From: Millisia brevis NBRC 105863
GTDB lineage: Bacteria; Actinomycetota; Actinomycetes; Mycobacteriales; Mycobacteriaceae
DNA length: 44,799 nucleotides
Direction of reading: 5' to 3'
Assembly (NCBI RefSeq): GCF_001552615.1
Contig: NZ_BCRN01000027.1
Coordinates: 1-44,799 of the forward strand
Part shown: positions 16,174-24,777 of the stretch, piece after piece
How the letters are laid out: each line of letters begins with the position of its first letter
Numbering within the stretch: position 1 is the first letter of the stretch
Position numbers and translations under genes: made by a program
Notes under the pieces: generated by a model
What the model saw: the letters and a program-made list of their open reading frames with translations, nothing else
Databases searched by the model: none
What the model was told of the DNA's origin: nothing

Positions 16174-17103
16174 CTAGCGCGGCCGCGCCGGAAGGATGCT
16201 CGAGAATCGGTCGTTCGCCTTCTGCATGACGAACTCGTACGGCGGCGCGAATTTGCGTGCCCACCAATAGCCGAAACGTACCTCGCGGGAGGTATGCACC
16301 AGATAACGACGCCGGGCCACCCCGTCGATGATGCAGGCCGCCACGTGTTCCGGCGTCGCCGCGCGCCGCTCGAACAGTCCGGTCATGCGCCGCACCCGAG
16401 GATCGTCGCGGTCGATGCCGGCGATCTGCACCGTCTCGACCAGCGGCGTGCGCACCGCGCCGGGCACGACGAGCGACACCCCGATGCGATGGCGGGCGAG
16501 GTCGAACCGCAGGACGTCCGAGATCCCCCGCAGCCCGAACTTGCTGGCGCTGTAGGCGGCATGCCACGGCAGGGCGAGCAGACCCGCCGCCGAGGAGACG
16601 TTGACCAGGTAGCCGCCCGTGCCCGCGCGCACCATGGGGGGCAGGAAGGTTTCGATGATGTGGATCGGGCCCATCAGGTTGACCTCGATGACCGATCGCC
16701 ATTGCTCGTGGGTGAGGTTCTCGACGGTGCCCCAGACGGAGATACCCGCGATGTTCATGACGATGTCGACGCCGTCGACATGCTCGTGGACGATCGCGCC
16801 GAAGGAGCGCACCGCCTCGTAGTCGGTCAGATCGAGTGCGCGACAGACCGGCACGGCACCGCCGGCGTCCTCGATCGCCTCGCGGGTCTGTTCGAGCGAC
16901 TCGGCATTGATATCGGTCAGCACCACGCGGGCACCGAGGGCGGCCGCCGCCTTGGCCGTCGCAGCACCGATCCCGCTGCCGGCGCCGGTGATGACGACGG
17001 TCTTGTCCCGGAAGGCCTCGTCCTGTCGGCGGGCCCGGTTGCGGCCGAAGCGCCGCGATACGGCCGCCGCTCCTGCGTCGTCCACTGTCCGATTCGCGCC
17101 CAT
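16174..17103 (-). CDS. SDR family oxidoreductase
   Basis: A 309-residue classical SDR: T-G-A-G-S-G-I-G nucleotide loop, L-T-D-I-N (NAD-preferring acidic residue), N-I-A-G-I, catalytic S-S-A-A-G and Y-S-A-S-K. The N-terminus has a ~30-residue arginine-rich extension before the fold, and the C-terminus has V-R-F-G-Y-W-W-A-R-K-F-A-P-P, typical of mycobacterial SDRs of unknown substrate. GAGGAAG precedes ATG 17103. Imperfect tandem repeats lie in its upstream region. Confidence 0.88.
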   Translation of the reverse strand: MGANRTVDDAGAAAVSRRFGRNRARRQDEAFRDKTVVITGAGSGIGAATAKAAAALGARVVLTDINAESLEQTREAIEDAGGAVPVCRALDLTDYEAVRSFGAIVHEHVDGVDIVMNIAGISVWGTVENLTHEQWRSVIEVNLMGPIHIIETFLPPMVRAGTGGYLVNVSSAAGLLALPWHAAYSASKFGLRGISDVLRFDLARHRIGVSLVVPGAVRTPLVETVQIAGIDRDDPRVRRMTGLFERRAATPEHVAACIIDGVARRRYLVHTSREVRFGYWWARKFAPPYEFVMQKANDRFSSILPARPR

Positions 17104-17212
17104 TCGCTTCCTCACCCGATCGCCGGAGCCGTTGCCCTTCGGACGATAGCCGCCCCGTCTCGGACGCCTGCCGGGGACGCGGCCCTCGCGCCCCCGGAGA
17201 ACGACATCGATG

Positions 17213-17333
17213 CGACCGACCAGGGATTTGGTCGACACGACCGGGCAGGAATCTCGTCGAAGGACTGGGCAGGAATTTGGTCGACGCGACCGAGCAAGGA
17301 TCGCCGACGCGACCGGGCAGAGACGGACGATCC
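17213..17333. repeat. Imperfect ~24-bp tandem repeat, about five units
   Basis: Units begin at 17213, 17238, 17263, 17287 and 17310 with lengths 25, 25, 24, 23 and about 24. Each starts with CGACCG (or GACTG), continues through a GGGCAGGAAT-like core and the first four end near TCGA. Unit length is not a multiple of three, so this is not a protein repeat. It lies about 110 bp upstream of the SDR start and overlaps no supported gene. Confidence 0.7.
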
Positions 17334-17336
17334 GGA

Positions 17337-17492
17337 CTAGCGGCGGGCGCCGAGGTCCTCCCGGTGCTGCGTGATCGACTGCTCGATCCGAGCAGCCTCC
17401 TCGGTTCTCCCCTCGCGCCGAGCCAAGTCGGCGCGATCCTGCATGGTGCGGATGGTCCTGCGGAGTTCTACTTCAGATTTGGTGTGGTTCAT
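17337..17492 (-). CDS. Small hypothetical protein (51 aa)
   Basis: A short, highly charged helical protein (N-H-T-K-S-E-V-E-L-R-R-T-I then R-A-D-L-A-R-R-E-G-R-T-E-E-A-A-R) with coiled-coil-like spacing. ATG 17492 is preferred because the longer in-frame start at 17528 lies within the upstream terminator stem; no good ribosome-binding site is seen. It lies just after the terminator of the TetR gene and just before the tandem repeats. The family is not recognised. Confidence 0.45.
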   Translation of the reverse strand: MNHTKSEVELRRTIRTMQDRADLARREGRTEEAARIEQSITQHREDLGARR

Positions 17493-17508
17493 ATCACATT
17501 TTGACCCG

Positions 17509-17552
17509 GGGTCGGGTGGTTGCGCCACCCCTCGCGGACAACCACCCGACCC
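17509..17552. terminator. Terminator hairpin downstream of the ScbR-like gene
   Basis: GGGTCGGGTGGTTG (17509-17522) pairs perfectly with its complement at 17539-17552 across a 16-nt loop. It lies 48 bp past the stop of the minus-strand TetR gene. Confidence 0.75.
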
Positions 17553-17599
17553 GAGTACGGATCCGTCTCCCGTGAGAGCTCGGACCGGCGTCGAACGCC

Positions 17600-18265
17600 C
17601 TAGAGGGCGACCGACTCGTCATCCCGCTCGCGCAGGAAGCTCGACAGGCTTCGGGAGGCGAACTCGCGGAAGTACGGCAGCTTGTCCGGGGCGACCAGCG
17701 ACGGCAGGATCGCCCGCCAGACGCGCTCCATGCGCACGGGCGCCCGATCGAGAGCGTCGGTCGCCTCGGAGACGACCAGCACACCGCTGAGGACCTCGCA
17801 GACCAGCAGCGCGGCGTTCTCCGCATCGAGGTTGTCGAGGACGTCCCCATGCACGATCGCCCGCTCGAAGAGATTCTGGAAGTGGTTCTGCCAGGTGGAG
17901 AAGACGCTGTCCTCACGGGAGCCGCGCACCTCGAGCTGCAGGCGGTACATCACCCGCACCAGCGTGTCGGAGTTCGCGAGGTCCAGAACGGCGTAGGAGA
18001 TGCCGATGACCGATTCGAGGGCCGGGGAACGGGAGTCGACCAACGCCGCACACGCCGCCGCGACGCGCTCGCGCCCCTCGTCGACGATGGCGCGCGCCAA
18101 CTCCTCCTTCGAGGCGAAGTGGAAGTACAGCGCCCCCTTGGTGACACCGGACTCCGCGGAAACCTGACTGAGCGTGGCACTGGCGTGCCCGACTTCGAGG
18201 AACAGGTCCGCCGCCGCCCGCAATGCGGCCGACCGCGTAGCCTCCGCTCGCAATTGCCTCGCCAT
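17600..18265 (-). CDS. TetR-family regulator, gamma-butyrolactone receptor (ScbR/ArpA)-like
   Basis: The 221-residue product opens with an HTH region ending G-V-T-K-G-A-L-Y-F-H-F-A-S-K-E-E-L-A-R-A-I, the characteristic sequence of ScbR/ArpA-type autoregulator receptors, and its length fits that family. Such proteins bind signalling lactones and derepress antibiotic or development genes. No AfsA-type lactone synthase is in the window, so it is an orphan and its ligand is unknown. GAGAGG precedes ATG 18265, and a 17-bp palindrome at 18288-18304 is a likely autoregulatory operator. Confidence 0.85.
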   Translation of the reverse strand: MARQLRAEATRSAALRAAADLFLEVGHASATLSQVSAESGVTKGALYFHFASKEELARAIVDEGRERVAAACAALVDSRSPALESVIGISYAVLDLANSDTLVRVMYRLQLEVRGSREDSVFSTWQNHFQNLFERAIVHGDVLDNLDAENAALLVCEVLSGVLVVSEATDALDRAPVRMERVWRAILPSLVAPDKLPYFREFASRSLSSFLRERDDESVAL

Positions 18266-19348
18266 GTCAAATCCTCTCGCCTGATTCGAATGCCGGAGGC
18301 ATTCTCGTCACCGGACCCGCGAAACGCTTCGTCCGAACATTTCCGCCCACCCCACGATTTTGCCGAGCAGATCACAGGTGAATTCCCGAGAATTTCTGAT
18401 CGCACGCCCGACTACGCCGCAGATTCCCCAACTATAGCTTCTACCTGGGCATACTTCGACGTGAATCGCCGGTTTGTGCAGGCCCGACCCGATTCCGTGC
18501 GCGTCACACTTTGCCGACGGCGACTTTTTGAAAGACACGCCTGCAAGCTGAACGGATGTCCAGTATTTGAATATTCGACCCGACCGGTCGTAATCTTCTG
18601 CTCCAGTTCGGGCCCGAAGCGGGACCGGCAGGGACGCAGAGACTCGACGGACGGCAGTACCCCACCCCCGACAGCGCGCCCCCGATACCGGACAAAACAG
18701 GCCACTCGGGCCGACATCGGTCCGCCTAACGCGAGGCGTCCACGCCTACACCACTGTCCGGATCACGGCCGGCCATGCCATCCGACCTGCACATACGCCG
18801 ACACGGAGCGAACCGGCCGCCGCCGCCGATCGCGTCGCCCGGCCATCGGGAGCAGCCGCCCGAACCATCCGCGGCGACCCGACCCCGGCCGATCGCACGC
18901 TCGCATCGCCACAGTCCTGCCGACCGGTTGGTCCTACCTGCATGGCCGATTCACCGGCGTTACGCCGAGCCCAACCGACTCGGCGCCCACCCATCGGGCC
19001 CGACGACGATCCCACCGGAGGGATCCGGGCGGCCTGTGGCAATAAACACAACAAAGCCATCGGGGATCCACCGCGGACGCAGGAAGCGGGAGGGACACCC
19101 GAATCGGCGGCCCGGAGTCGGCGCCGGACGCCCGGTTACGCACGAACCGGGCCTTTGGTCACCGACGTCCAACATTGGCGACCGGACAGACTCGGACAGG
19201 CGTCCAATAGTTGTTTCGCCCCGCCCGGGAATACCCGAACCGTCATCATGACCGTATGCCACGAGCCGACCGCTCGGTCGGCGCCACCCGAGCGAGGCGG
19301 CGTGGCACCCACGAGATGACACGGCCCGCGCCCGGCGGCGCGGCGCGA
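18266..19348. other. 1.1-kb region with no supportable gene
   Basis: No frame in this interval has a recognisable protein motif, a ribosome-binding site plus start, or the expected strong third-position GC bias. It contains the palindrome at 18288-18304 and, at about 18400-18600, base composition clearly lower in GC than its surroundings. That could be a decayed gene or foreign sequence. No tRNA or riboswitch signature was seen. Confidence 0.6.
18288..18304. promoter_or_regulatory. Palindromic operator candidate for the ScbR-like repressor
   Basis: GAATGCC-N3-GGCATTC, an exact 7-bp inverted repeat with 3-nt spacer, is centred 31 bp upstream of the TetR start at 18265, a usual place for an autoregulated TetR operator. 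Confidence 0.55.
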
Positions 19349-20230
19349 TCAGCCCACGGCGCGCCACCGGGTGCCGGACAGGGACGGATCACGCAGGAAG
19401 TGCAGCCGTAAACGCAACTCCGCCTCCGCGGCGCCATCGCCACGCGTCGCACGACGGATATAGGCGCTCAGGGTGTGCAGGTCGCGCATATCCAGCAGGA
19501 CCGGGAAGCCCTCCCAGTCGCGCACGTCCCAGCCGTAGGCGTCGGTGAACTCGCGCAATTCCTCCTCGGTCGAACCGAAGCGCGCACCGTGGCAGGTGTT
19601 GACCAGGTCGAGCTCGCGCGGCGCGACGGCCGCCTCGTCCCAGTCGCCCAGCAGAGCCCGCGTCGGACCCCACAGGGTGTTGCCGGGGTAGGCGTCACCG
19701 TGGACGAAGCCGACGCCGATCTCCGAGCGCAGCCCGTGGTACCGCTCGACGATCACCGCCGCCCGATCCGAGAGCCACTCCCGCTCGGATTCGCTCAGCA
19801 CGCTGGGCGCCGCGAGGACCTCCAACAGGCTCTGCAACGGCGGATACTTCGGTAGGTCGAACGGAGGATGCGGCAACGCGTGCAGCTGCCGCAGGATCGC
19901 ACCGAGTTCGCGGGCGGCCGGCTCCGGCCGATCGGCCTGCTGCGGATACCAATTCCAAAACGCCACCGTGCTCGAGCCGACGTCGATCGCCTCGTCCAGT
20001 GCGGGTTCCGTCACCGGAATACCCTGGTCGGCAAGCCATCCGGTCAGTTGAATGCTCATCTGCACGCGCCGACCGGACAGGTCGCGCGAGCTGACCCGCG
20101 CCACGATCCGCTCCCGCGGCAAGAGATACACACCGGTCGCGTGGGCCCGCAGCAGCGTTGCGTCCTTGCACGACAATCCCACCCGCGCGCATGCGTCGAC
20201 GAGGCTGGGGTCGAGCATGACCGCGGTCAT
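19349..20230 (-). CDS. Phosphotransferase family protein (APH/choline kinase fold)
   Basis: The 293-residue product has the APH catalytic loop V-H-G-D-A-Y-P-G-N-T-L-W and the metal site L-L-G-D-W-D-E-A-A, with an N-lobe of the V-A-R-V-S type. Its ATG overlaps the stop of the XRE regulator (ATGA), so the two are translated together. XRE plus APH-fold pairs recur in actinobacterial genomes, but the substrate of this kinase-fold protein is unknown; antibiotic resistance should not be assumed. Confidence 0.82.
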   Translation of the reverse strand: MTAVMLDPSLVDACARVGLSCKDATLLRAHATGVYLLPRERIVARVSSRDLSGRRVQMSIQLTGWLADQGIPVTEPALDEAIDVGSSTVAFWNWYPQQADRPEPAARELGAILRQLHALPHPPFDLPKYPPLQSLLEVLAAPSVLSESEREWLSDRAAVIVERYHGLRSEIGVGFVHGDAYPGNTLWGPTRALLGDWDEAAVAPRELDLVNTCHGARFGSTEEELREFTDAYGWDVRDWEGFPVLLDMRDLHTLSAYIRRATRGDGAAEAELRLRLHFLRDPSLSGTRWRAVG

Positions 20231-21459
20231 CCGTCCTGTCCCTGCGAATCGTCCAACGTGTCGAACAAGGCAATCTCCTCGCGTAATTCTTTGGCCTGAA
20301 GGGCTTTTGCGCACCGGTTGTCGACCAGGGACCGGTCCACCTGCCGCAGGCCGTCGCCGATTTGGCTGATGTGTTGTGAGGGTGGCAGGTCGAGGACCGG
20401 GCGCAGCGCCACTATCGCGCCGTCGAGATCCTGCTTGGCGATGCGCGAAATCGACACGTCGACCCGCGCCAATGCCTCGTCCCCGTAACTGCGTTCCACC
20501 GTCGAACCCGACTCGTAGGTCGCGATCGCGTCCGACGCATACCGCTCCGCGTCGTCGTAGTCGCCGATGAGTCGAAATGTACTGCCCGCGTAGTACCTCG
20601 CCTTGACCGGGGGAAAGGTGAGAATCCCACCGAACTCCCCCAAATCATCGGTACCCGTGGAGATCTCGGCAGCCATCTCGGCACGCCGAACGGCGTCGCG
20701 CGCATCGGCGGCCCGACCGAGTCGAGCGGCGCTGCGCGCCTCCAGCGAGGCCAGGCGGACCTGCTGCTGCCCCTTCGGTGCGTAATGAGCACCGCGTTGG
20801 GCGAATTCGACCGCCCGTCCCGGATGACCGCTCCATTCGGCGATCAGCGCGCGGGTACCGGCCACCCAAGCGAGCAAACCGGCATGATCGGCCTGTTCGG
20901 CCAGCTTTTCGGCGGCCATCGCCTGCTTCATCGCGGCGATGGGATTTCCCATGTTATCCGTAGCGTGTGCGAGCAATGTCACAGTCACCCCCCCAAGGAA
21001 GAACAGCTCGCGCGCCTGCTTCGGATGCGGTCGATCCTTCAGCAGGCGCCAGACCTGATCGCGCATGGTCTGTAGGTCGGCAAACAACGGTTGCAGCGGC
21101 GCATGAACGTAACTCGTCGCGATTCGGGTCAGCTCGTACGACAGACTGTCGATCGTCAGCTGATCGACCTGATCGGCCGATGCCCATCGCGCGAACTCCA
21201 GCGATTCGTCCGCCGCGGCGTTGCCCGCGTCCCGTGCAACTGCGCCTCGCCCGGTGGCGAGGCGGATCAATTCACCCCCAGCAGATAGCGTTTCGTCAAG
21301 GGTTCGCGCCAGATCCAGTGGCGGTCGACGTTGACCACTCTCCAGTCGAGACAACGCACCCGGATCGTAGTTGATGGCGCGCGCCAGGCTGCGCAACGAG
21401 CGGTCTTGTTGTTCGCGACGCCTTTTCAGTTCGTCGCCGAACGCCTGCCATTCACTCAT
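20227..21459 (-). CDS. XRE-family regulator with TPR-like C-terminal domain
   Basis: A 410-residue protein with an N-terminal Cro/C1-type HTH (residues ~1-60: R-S-L-A-R-A-I-N-Y-D-P-G-A-L-S-R-L-E-S-G) and a long helical, TPR-like domain. The layout matches regulators controlling actinobacterial small-protein clusters. The in-frame ATG at 21477 would add six residues; 21459 is preferred because GGGGA lies ~10 nt upstream. It precedes the phosphotransferase in one operon and is divergent from a small gene, with phased GCAAC repeats between them. Confidence 0.85.
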   Translation of the reverse strand: MSEWQAFGDELKRRREQQDRSLRSLARAINYDPGALSRLESGQRRPPLDLARTLDETLSAGGELIRLATGRGAVARDAGNAAADESLEFARWASADQVDQLTIDSLSYELTRIATSYVHAPLQPLFADLQTMRDQVWRLLKDRPHPKQARELFFLGGVTVTLLAHATDNMGNPIAAMKQAMAAEKLAEQADHAGLLAWVAGTRALIAEWSGHPGRAVEFAQRGAHYAPKGQQQVRLASLEARSAARLGRAADARDAVRRAEMAAEISTGTDDLGEFGGILTFPPVKARYYAGSTFRLIGDYDDAERYASDAIATYESGSTVERSYGDEALARVDVSISRIAKQDLDGAIVALRPVLDLPPSQHISQIGDGLRQVDRSLVDNRCAKALQAKELREEIALFDTLDDSQGQDG

Positions 21460-21490
21460 GACGGTAGGTCCCCTCACCCCCGCGACCAGC

Positions 21491-21527
21491 GTTGCAACAG
21501 ATCGGCAACGACTGGCAACACCGCAAC
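21491..21527. promoter_or_regulatory. Phased GCAAC repeats in divergent promoter
   Basis: GCAAC occurs at 21494, 21505, 21515 and 21523, spaced 11, 10 and 8 bp, and the first copy lies in the palindrome GTTGCAAC. Roughly helical phasing on one face of DNA suggests a binding site for the adjacent XRE regulator. Confidence 0.5.
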
Positions 21528-21565
21528 ACTATCCGACCCGGTCCCCCCGGACGATTCTGGTACGC

Positions 21566-22033
21566 ATGGCCATATCTACCGTGGGAAGCGGAGCTACCAC
21601 CGCAACCGACCGAGCGGCTTACTATCGCAAGTACTTTGGCTTGCCGCACGTTCGGGAGTCCAGTGGGTTCGTTCTGCTGCCTCTGATCGACTCGATCGGG
21701 GCGATTCACATGCCCGGCACATTGGCCAAGCTGGTTCTCGCCGAACTGGACGAACGCGGCGTTTCGGGCCCGGTCGTGGCGCGCACCAAGCCATCCGAGC
21801 GACATACGTTCTTCGCCCTGTCCGACAGCGGCCGCGCAACGGACGTCATCAGCCCGCTGGAACGCTTCGGGGTCTCGATCGGCTCCTACGGCAGCGCGGT
21901 GATCCTGCCGTCGCGGCTCGAGCGCCTGCCCGATGCGTGGTGCTGGTGGGAACGTCGACCCGAGCGATCGAGCAAGCTGCCGCTGGTATCCGAAGTGGTC
22001 GCCGCGGTGCTCACCGTCGCCGACAAGCGCTAG
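21566..22033 (+). CDS. Small protein, weak prim-pol-like resemblance
   Basis: The 155-residue product is divergent from the XRE regulator. It has no signal or membrane segment. Features include a G-P-V-V-A-R-T strand, R-H-T-F-F-A-L-S, G-S-Y-G-S-A-V-I-L-P-S-R-L and a W-C-W-W-E-R-R-P motif. The order recalls small bifunctional DNA primase/polymerase-like proteins found beside XRE regulators in actinobacteria, but catalytic residues were not verified. ATG 21566 has no ribosome-binding site. Function is unassigned. Confidence 0.65.
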   Translation: MAISTVGSGATTATDRAAYYRKYFGLPHVRESSGFVLLPLIDSIGAIHMPGTLAKLVLAELDERGVSGPVVARTKPSERHTFFALSDSGRATDVISPLERFGVSIGSYGSAVILPSRLERLPDAWCWWERRPERSSKLPLVSEVVAAVLTVADKR

Positions 22034-22350
22034 TTCCGAACCGGCGCCGCCACGCGCCGACTCCGCCGCCGCACCGGCCGCGACATCCGGAGCCGCATCG
22101 CCGACCGGGCGTGTCGTTCGAACGATCGACACCGACATGGCCGCCTCGTCCATCATCACCACCGTTTCCGTGCCGCCGCTACGGCGACCCCGGAGTATCC
22201 GGTTCGCACGACGAACCGAACGCCGGCGGAGGGCACATCGACTACCTGTTCGGGTGATCCTACCGAGCAGTCGTCCGTATCACACCTGATCGAATATTCG
22301 CCGATATCACCGTCGGCGGCGTGTCCTGTCGGAAACCGGCCGGCTACCGG
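22034..22350. other. Convergent intergenic region without a gene
   Basis: The 317 bp lie between convergent genes. A short hairpin CGCCGA/TCGGCG at 22299-22318 near its right end is the only structured element seen; no gene is supported. Confidence 0.6.
22299..22318. terminator. Short hairpin before the DUF4230 gene end
   Basis: CGCCGA (22299-22304) pairs with TCGGCG (22313-22318) across an 8-nt loop, about 30 bp beyond the end of the minus-strand gene. Confidence 0.35.
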
Positions 22351-23247
22351 TCAGCTCGGATTGGTGACCGGTGCTCCGAAATTGACCGTCACCTGCGTGA
22401 ATCCCACCTCGCCCAGCAATGCGACCAGCATCGCGTGCGTGTTCTGCTCCGCGCGGGAGACCAGATCGTCGGTACGCGAACCCGCCTCCGCCAGTCGACG
22501 CTCCGCCTCGCTGTAGAGCTGTTGCATGTCCAGATCGGACGACACCCCGCTACCGAAGGCGTCCTGTAGGCGCTCGGTCAGGCCGCGATCCCGATCGGCG
22601 ACATAGCTGCGGTCCAGATCGAGGACCGGTTTGGCCAGTGTGACCCCCGGCAGATTGATCGTCGCCGCGGTCCGGTCGTCGTTGATCTGCACCGAATCCG
22701 GGCCGATCGCTCCGAAATCGACCGTGGCATCCACCGTTCCCGCCGCCACGAACAGCACCCGCTCCCCCGCGAGGAAGGATGGCAGGTTGCTGACGTCGAC
22801 CTGCTGGTCGATCACGAGTTCGTAGTAGCCGGAGGCCGCGTGGTAGGTGCTCAGGTCCTGCAGCGAGAGCATGACCGGGGCGCCGGACTGGTCGACAACC
22901 TGCTGTTGAAACGGGTTCGCCCAGTTGACCGACCAGCCGAGGGTGCGGTGCAGCAGCCAGGGGCCGGCGGCGACCAGAGCGACCAGCAACACCACCGCGA
23001 CCAGCGCCTTCAGCAGTCCCGAACGCTTCGTGGCTCCGCCGGCGGTGGTCGGGGCCGGGGTACCGGGCGCCGGTTCGGACGCGGTGGACCCGCCCGGCGA
23101 GGCCGCGGCAGTGGGCGCGGCCGCGGCCGGCTGGGCCGGGACGGTGGGCGCGGACGTGGCGGTGGAGGACGTCGACGACCCCGAGGGCTCGTCGACGTCG
23201 GTTATCGGCGTGGTCGCCGGGCCCGAGCCCGGTTCGACGTCGCCCAT
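22351..23247 (-). CDS. DUF4230 family membrane-anchored protein
   Basis: The 298-residue product has a ~75-residue low-complexity N-terminal tail rich in Ala, Pro, Ser and Thr, one transmembrane helix (L-L-K-A-L-V-A-V-V-L-L-V-A-L-V-A-A-G), then a DUF4230-type extracytoplasmic domain with V-V-D-Q-S-G-A-P-V, L-Q-D-L-S-T-Y-H-A-A and V-L-F-V-A-A-G-T-V-D-A-x-V-D-F. Function unknown. GGAGGAAG precedes ATG 23247. The tail is probably cytoplasmic. Confidence 0.8.
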   Translation of the reverse strand: MGDVEPGSGPATTPITDVDEPSGSSTSSTATSAPTVPAQPAAAAPTAAASPGGSTASEPAPGTPAPTTAGGATKRSGLLKALVAVVLLVALVAAGPWLLHRTLGWSVNWANPFQQQVVDQSGAPVMLSLQDLSTYHAASGYYELVIDQQVDVSNLPSFLAGERVLFVAAGTVDATVDFGAIGPDSVQINDDRTAATINLPGVTLAKPVLDLDRSYVADRDRGLTERLQDAFGSGVSSDLDMQQLYSEAERRLAEAGSRTDDLVSRAEQNTHAMLVALLGEVGFTQVTVNFGAPVTNPS

Positions 23248-23410
23248 GGCTTCCTCCTGCCGCATCGCCGTCCGGGGATGCACGCCCCGGCGCTGTCCTC
23301 ACACAGGATGCCGCATTCCGTACCTTCCCGCCCCCGCATCGACGATCGGAACGTGCGATTGTCACCTGTCGTTCGGTTCGATTCCCCCGACGACCGCGAC
23401 CACGCCGACG

Positions 23411-23863
23411 TCAGCGACGCCGAATACCGGCCAATTGCACGACGGCGAAGGCGAGCACCACCATCGCCTGCGCCACCGCCCAGAGCCGTCCCCAGCCGGT
23501 GAGGTCGATCAGCCCGCCCGCCGCGACGACGAGCGAGGCGGCCACCCAGGCCAGATTGAGCAGCGCCGCCGCGCGAACGGCGGCAAACGATATCGGCCGC
23601 CCGCGACCGATCAAGGCGACCACCAGCGCATATACCGTCAGGAAGGCGCCGATCCCGATCAGAACGGCGGGCGCCGGGCCCAGCAGGCCGGCCAGCAGGG
23701 AGGCCCCGGCGAGGTAGGCGACGCCGTTGGCGCCGGTGATCGCGGCGTCGATGTACATCACCGCGACCAGCCGATCCCGCCCGGCGGATCGGCCGGAGGC
23801 CGGCGGGGCGGGCTGCTTCGCGGTGCGGGAACGAGGGTCGGTGTTATCGGTGCGAGTAGTCAT
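23411..23863 (-). CDS. Hypothetical membrane protein
   Basis: A 150-residue protein with a ~30-residue polar N-terminus and four predicted transmembrane helices (around G-V-A-Y-L-A-G-A-S-L-L, V-L-I-G-I-G-A-F-L-T-V, A-A-L-L-N-L-A-W-V-A-A-S and A-Q-A-M-V-V-L-A-F-A-V). Family not recognised. It is divergent from the MmyB-type XRE regulator, only 86 bp between starts, suggesting shared control. Confidence 0.75.
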   Translation of the reverse strand: MTTRTDNTDPRSRTAKQPAPPASGRSAGRDRLVAVMYIDAAITGANGVAYLAGASLLAGLLGPAPAVLIGIGAFLTVYALVVALIGRGRPISFAAVRAAALLNLAWVAASLVVAAGGLIDLTGWGRLWAVAQAMVVLAFAVVQLAGIRRR

Positions 23864-23949
23864 GGCACCCACGATCGGTCGCGGGGATAGCCGAGTCGAT
23901 TACGTCCGGGGTAATGGATCGGCGGCCCGGCCACTGCGACCATGGGCGG

Positions 23950-24777
23950 GTGAGTCCGCTATCGGAAGCCCGTGCCACCACCGACCGTCCCCCGGTCGGC
24001 GTCCTGCTGTCTCAGTGGCGTTCGCGGCGCGGGCGCAGTCAGATGCAGGTGGCCCACGCCGCCGGTATCTCGCCCCGCCACCTCAGCTTCGTCGAGACGG
24101 GACGCTCGCAGGCGAGTGTGGCGACGATCGAGCGCCTCGCGGAGAGTCTCGACCTCCCCCTGCGCGACCGCAATGCGCTGCTGATCGCGGCCGGCCATGC
24201 GCCGCGCTATGCGCAGTCACCCATATCCTCGGATCAGCTTGCGGGACTGCACCGATCGCTCGAGACCCTCGTCCACGCGCATATGCCGTTCCCGGCCGTG
24301 GTGATCGATCGCTACGGCGACGTGCTGCTGACCAACACGGCGATGGATCTGCTCTTCTCGCCGCTACCGGTCGCGCTGCGCGATCCGATCAATGTCTTTC
24401 GCGCCGTGCTGCATCCGGACGGGCTCGGCGACGTGATCGAGAATCGCACCCAGTGGGCGGTCGCCCTGCAACGCCGGCTGCGCGAGGCGGTCGCCACCAC
24501 GGCCGATCCGCTCCTGGCCGATCTGCTCGACGAGATCGCCGACTACCCGATCTGTCGCGAGACACGGACGACCGCCGAGCCGCCCACCCCGCAGCCGGTG
24601 CTGCCGCTGACGGTCCGTCTCGGCGACCAACGACTGACCTTCGCCGGATTGATCGCCGTGCTCGACGAGCCGCGCGACGTCACCGCCGCCGAACTGATGT
24701 TGGAGACCTTCGTCCCGCTCGACGAGGCGACCCGGATGGTGCTCGAGGCCCTCGCAGGTGGGACGTCAGCGCAGTAG
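23950..24777 (+). CDS. XRE-family regulator with MmyB-like ligand-binding domain
   Basis: The 275-residue product has an N-terminal HTH (L-L-S-Q-W-R-S-R-R-G-R-S-Q-M-Q-V-A-H-A-A-G-I-S then H-L-S-F-V-E-T-G-R-S) and a C-terminal MmyB-type domain with the conserved V-V-I-D-R-Y-G-D-V-L-L-T-N and the N-V-F-R-A-V-L-H-P-D-G region. Such proteins regulate an adjacent oxidoreductase or transporter and may bind fatty-acid-like ligands. GTG 23950 is chosen because upstream in-frame residues are not family-like. Its end overlaps the convergent gene by 12 bp. Confidence 0.88.
   Translation: MSPLSEARATTDRPPVGVLLSQWRSRRGRSQMQVAHAAGISPRHLSFVETGRSQASVATIERLAESLDLPLRDRNALLIAAGHAPRYAQSPISSDQLAGLHRSLETLVHAHMPFPAVVIDRYGDVLLTNTAMDLLFSPLPVALRDPINVFRAVLHPDGLGDVIENRTQWAVALQRRLREAVATTADPLLADLLDEIADYPICRETRTTAEPPTPQPVLPLTVRLGDQRLTFAGLIAVLDEPRDVTAAELMLETFVPLDEATRMVLEALAGGTSAQ

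Noticed and set aside
15211-17340. 709-codon open frame on the plus strand opposite arcA and the SDR
   Set aside because: It is antisense to two clear enzymes with full motifs. Long stop-free antisense frames are expected at this GC content, and the translation has no recognisable domain.
19349-20230. Calling the phosphotransferase an aminoglycoside resistance gene
   Set aside because: Only the general kinase fold and catalytic loop are shared; the context is regulatory and no resistance-specific motif is present.
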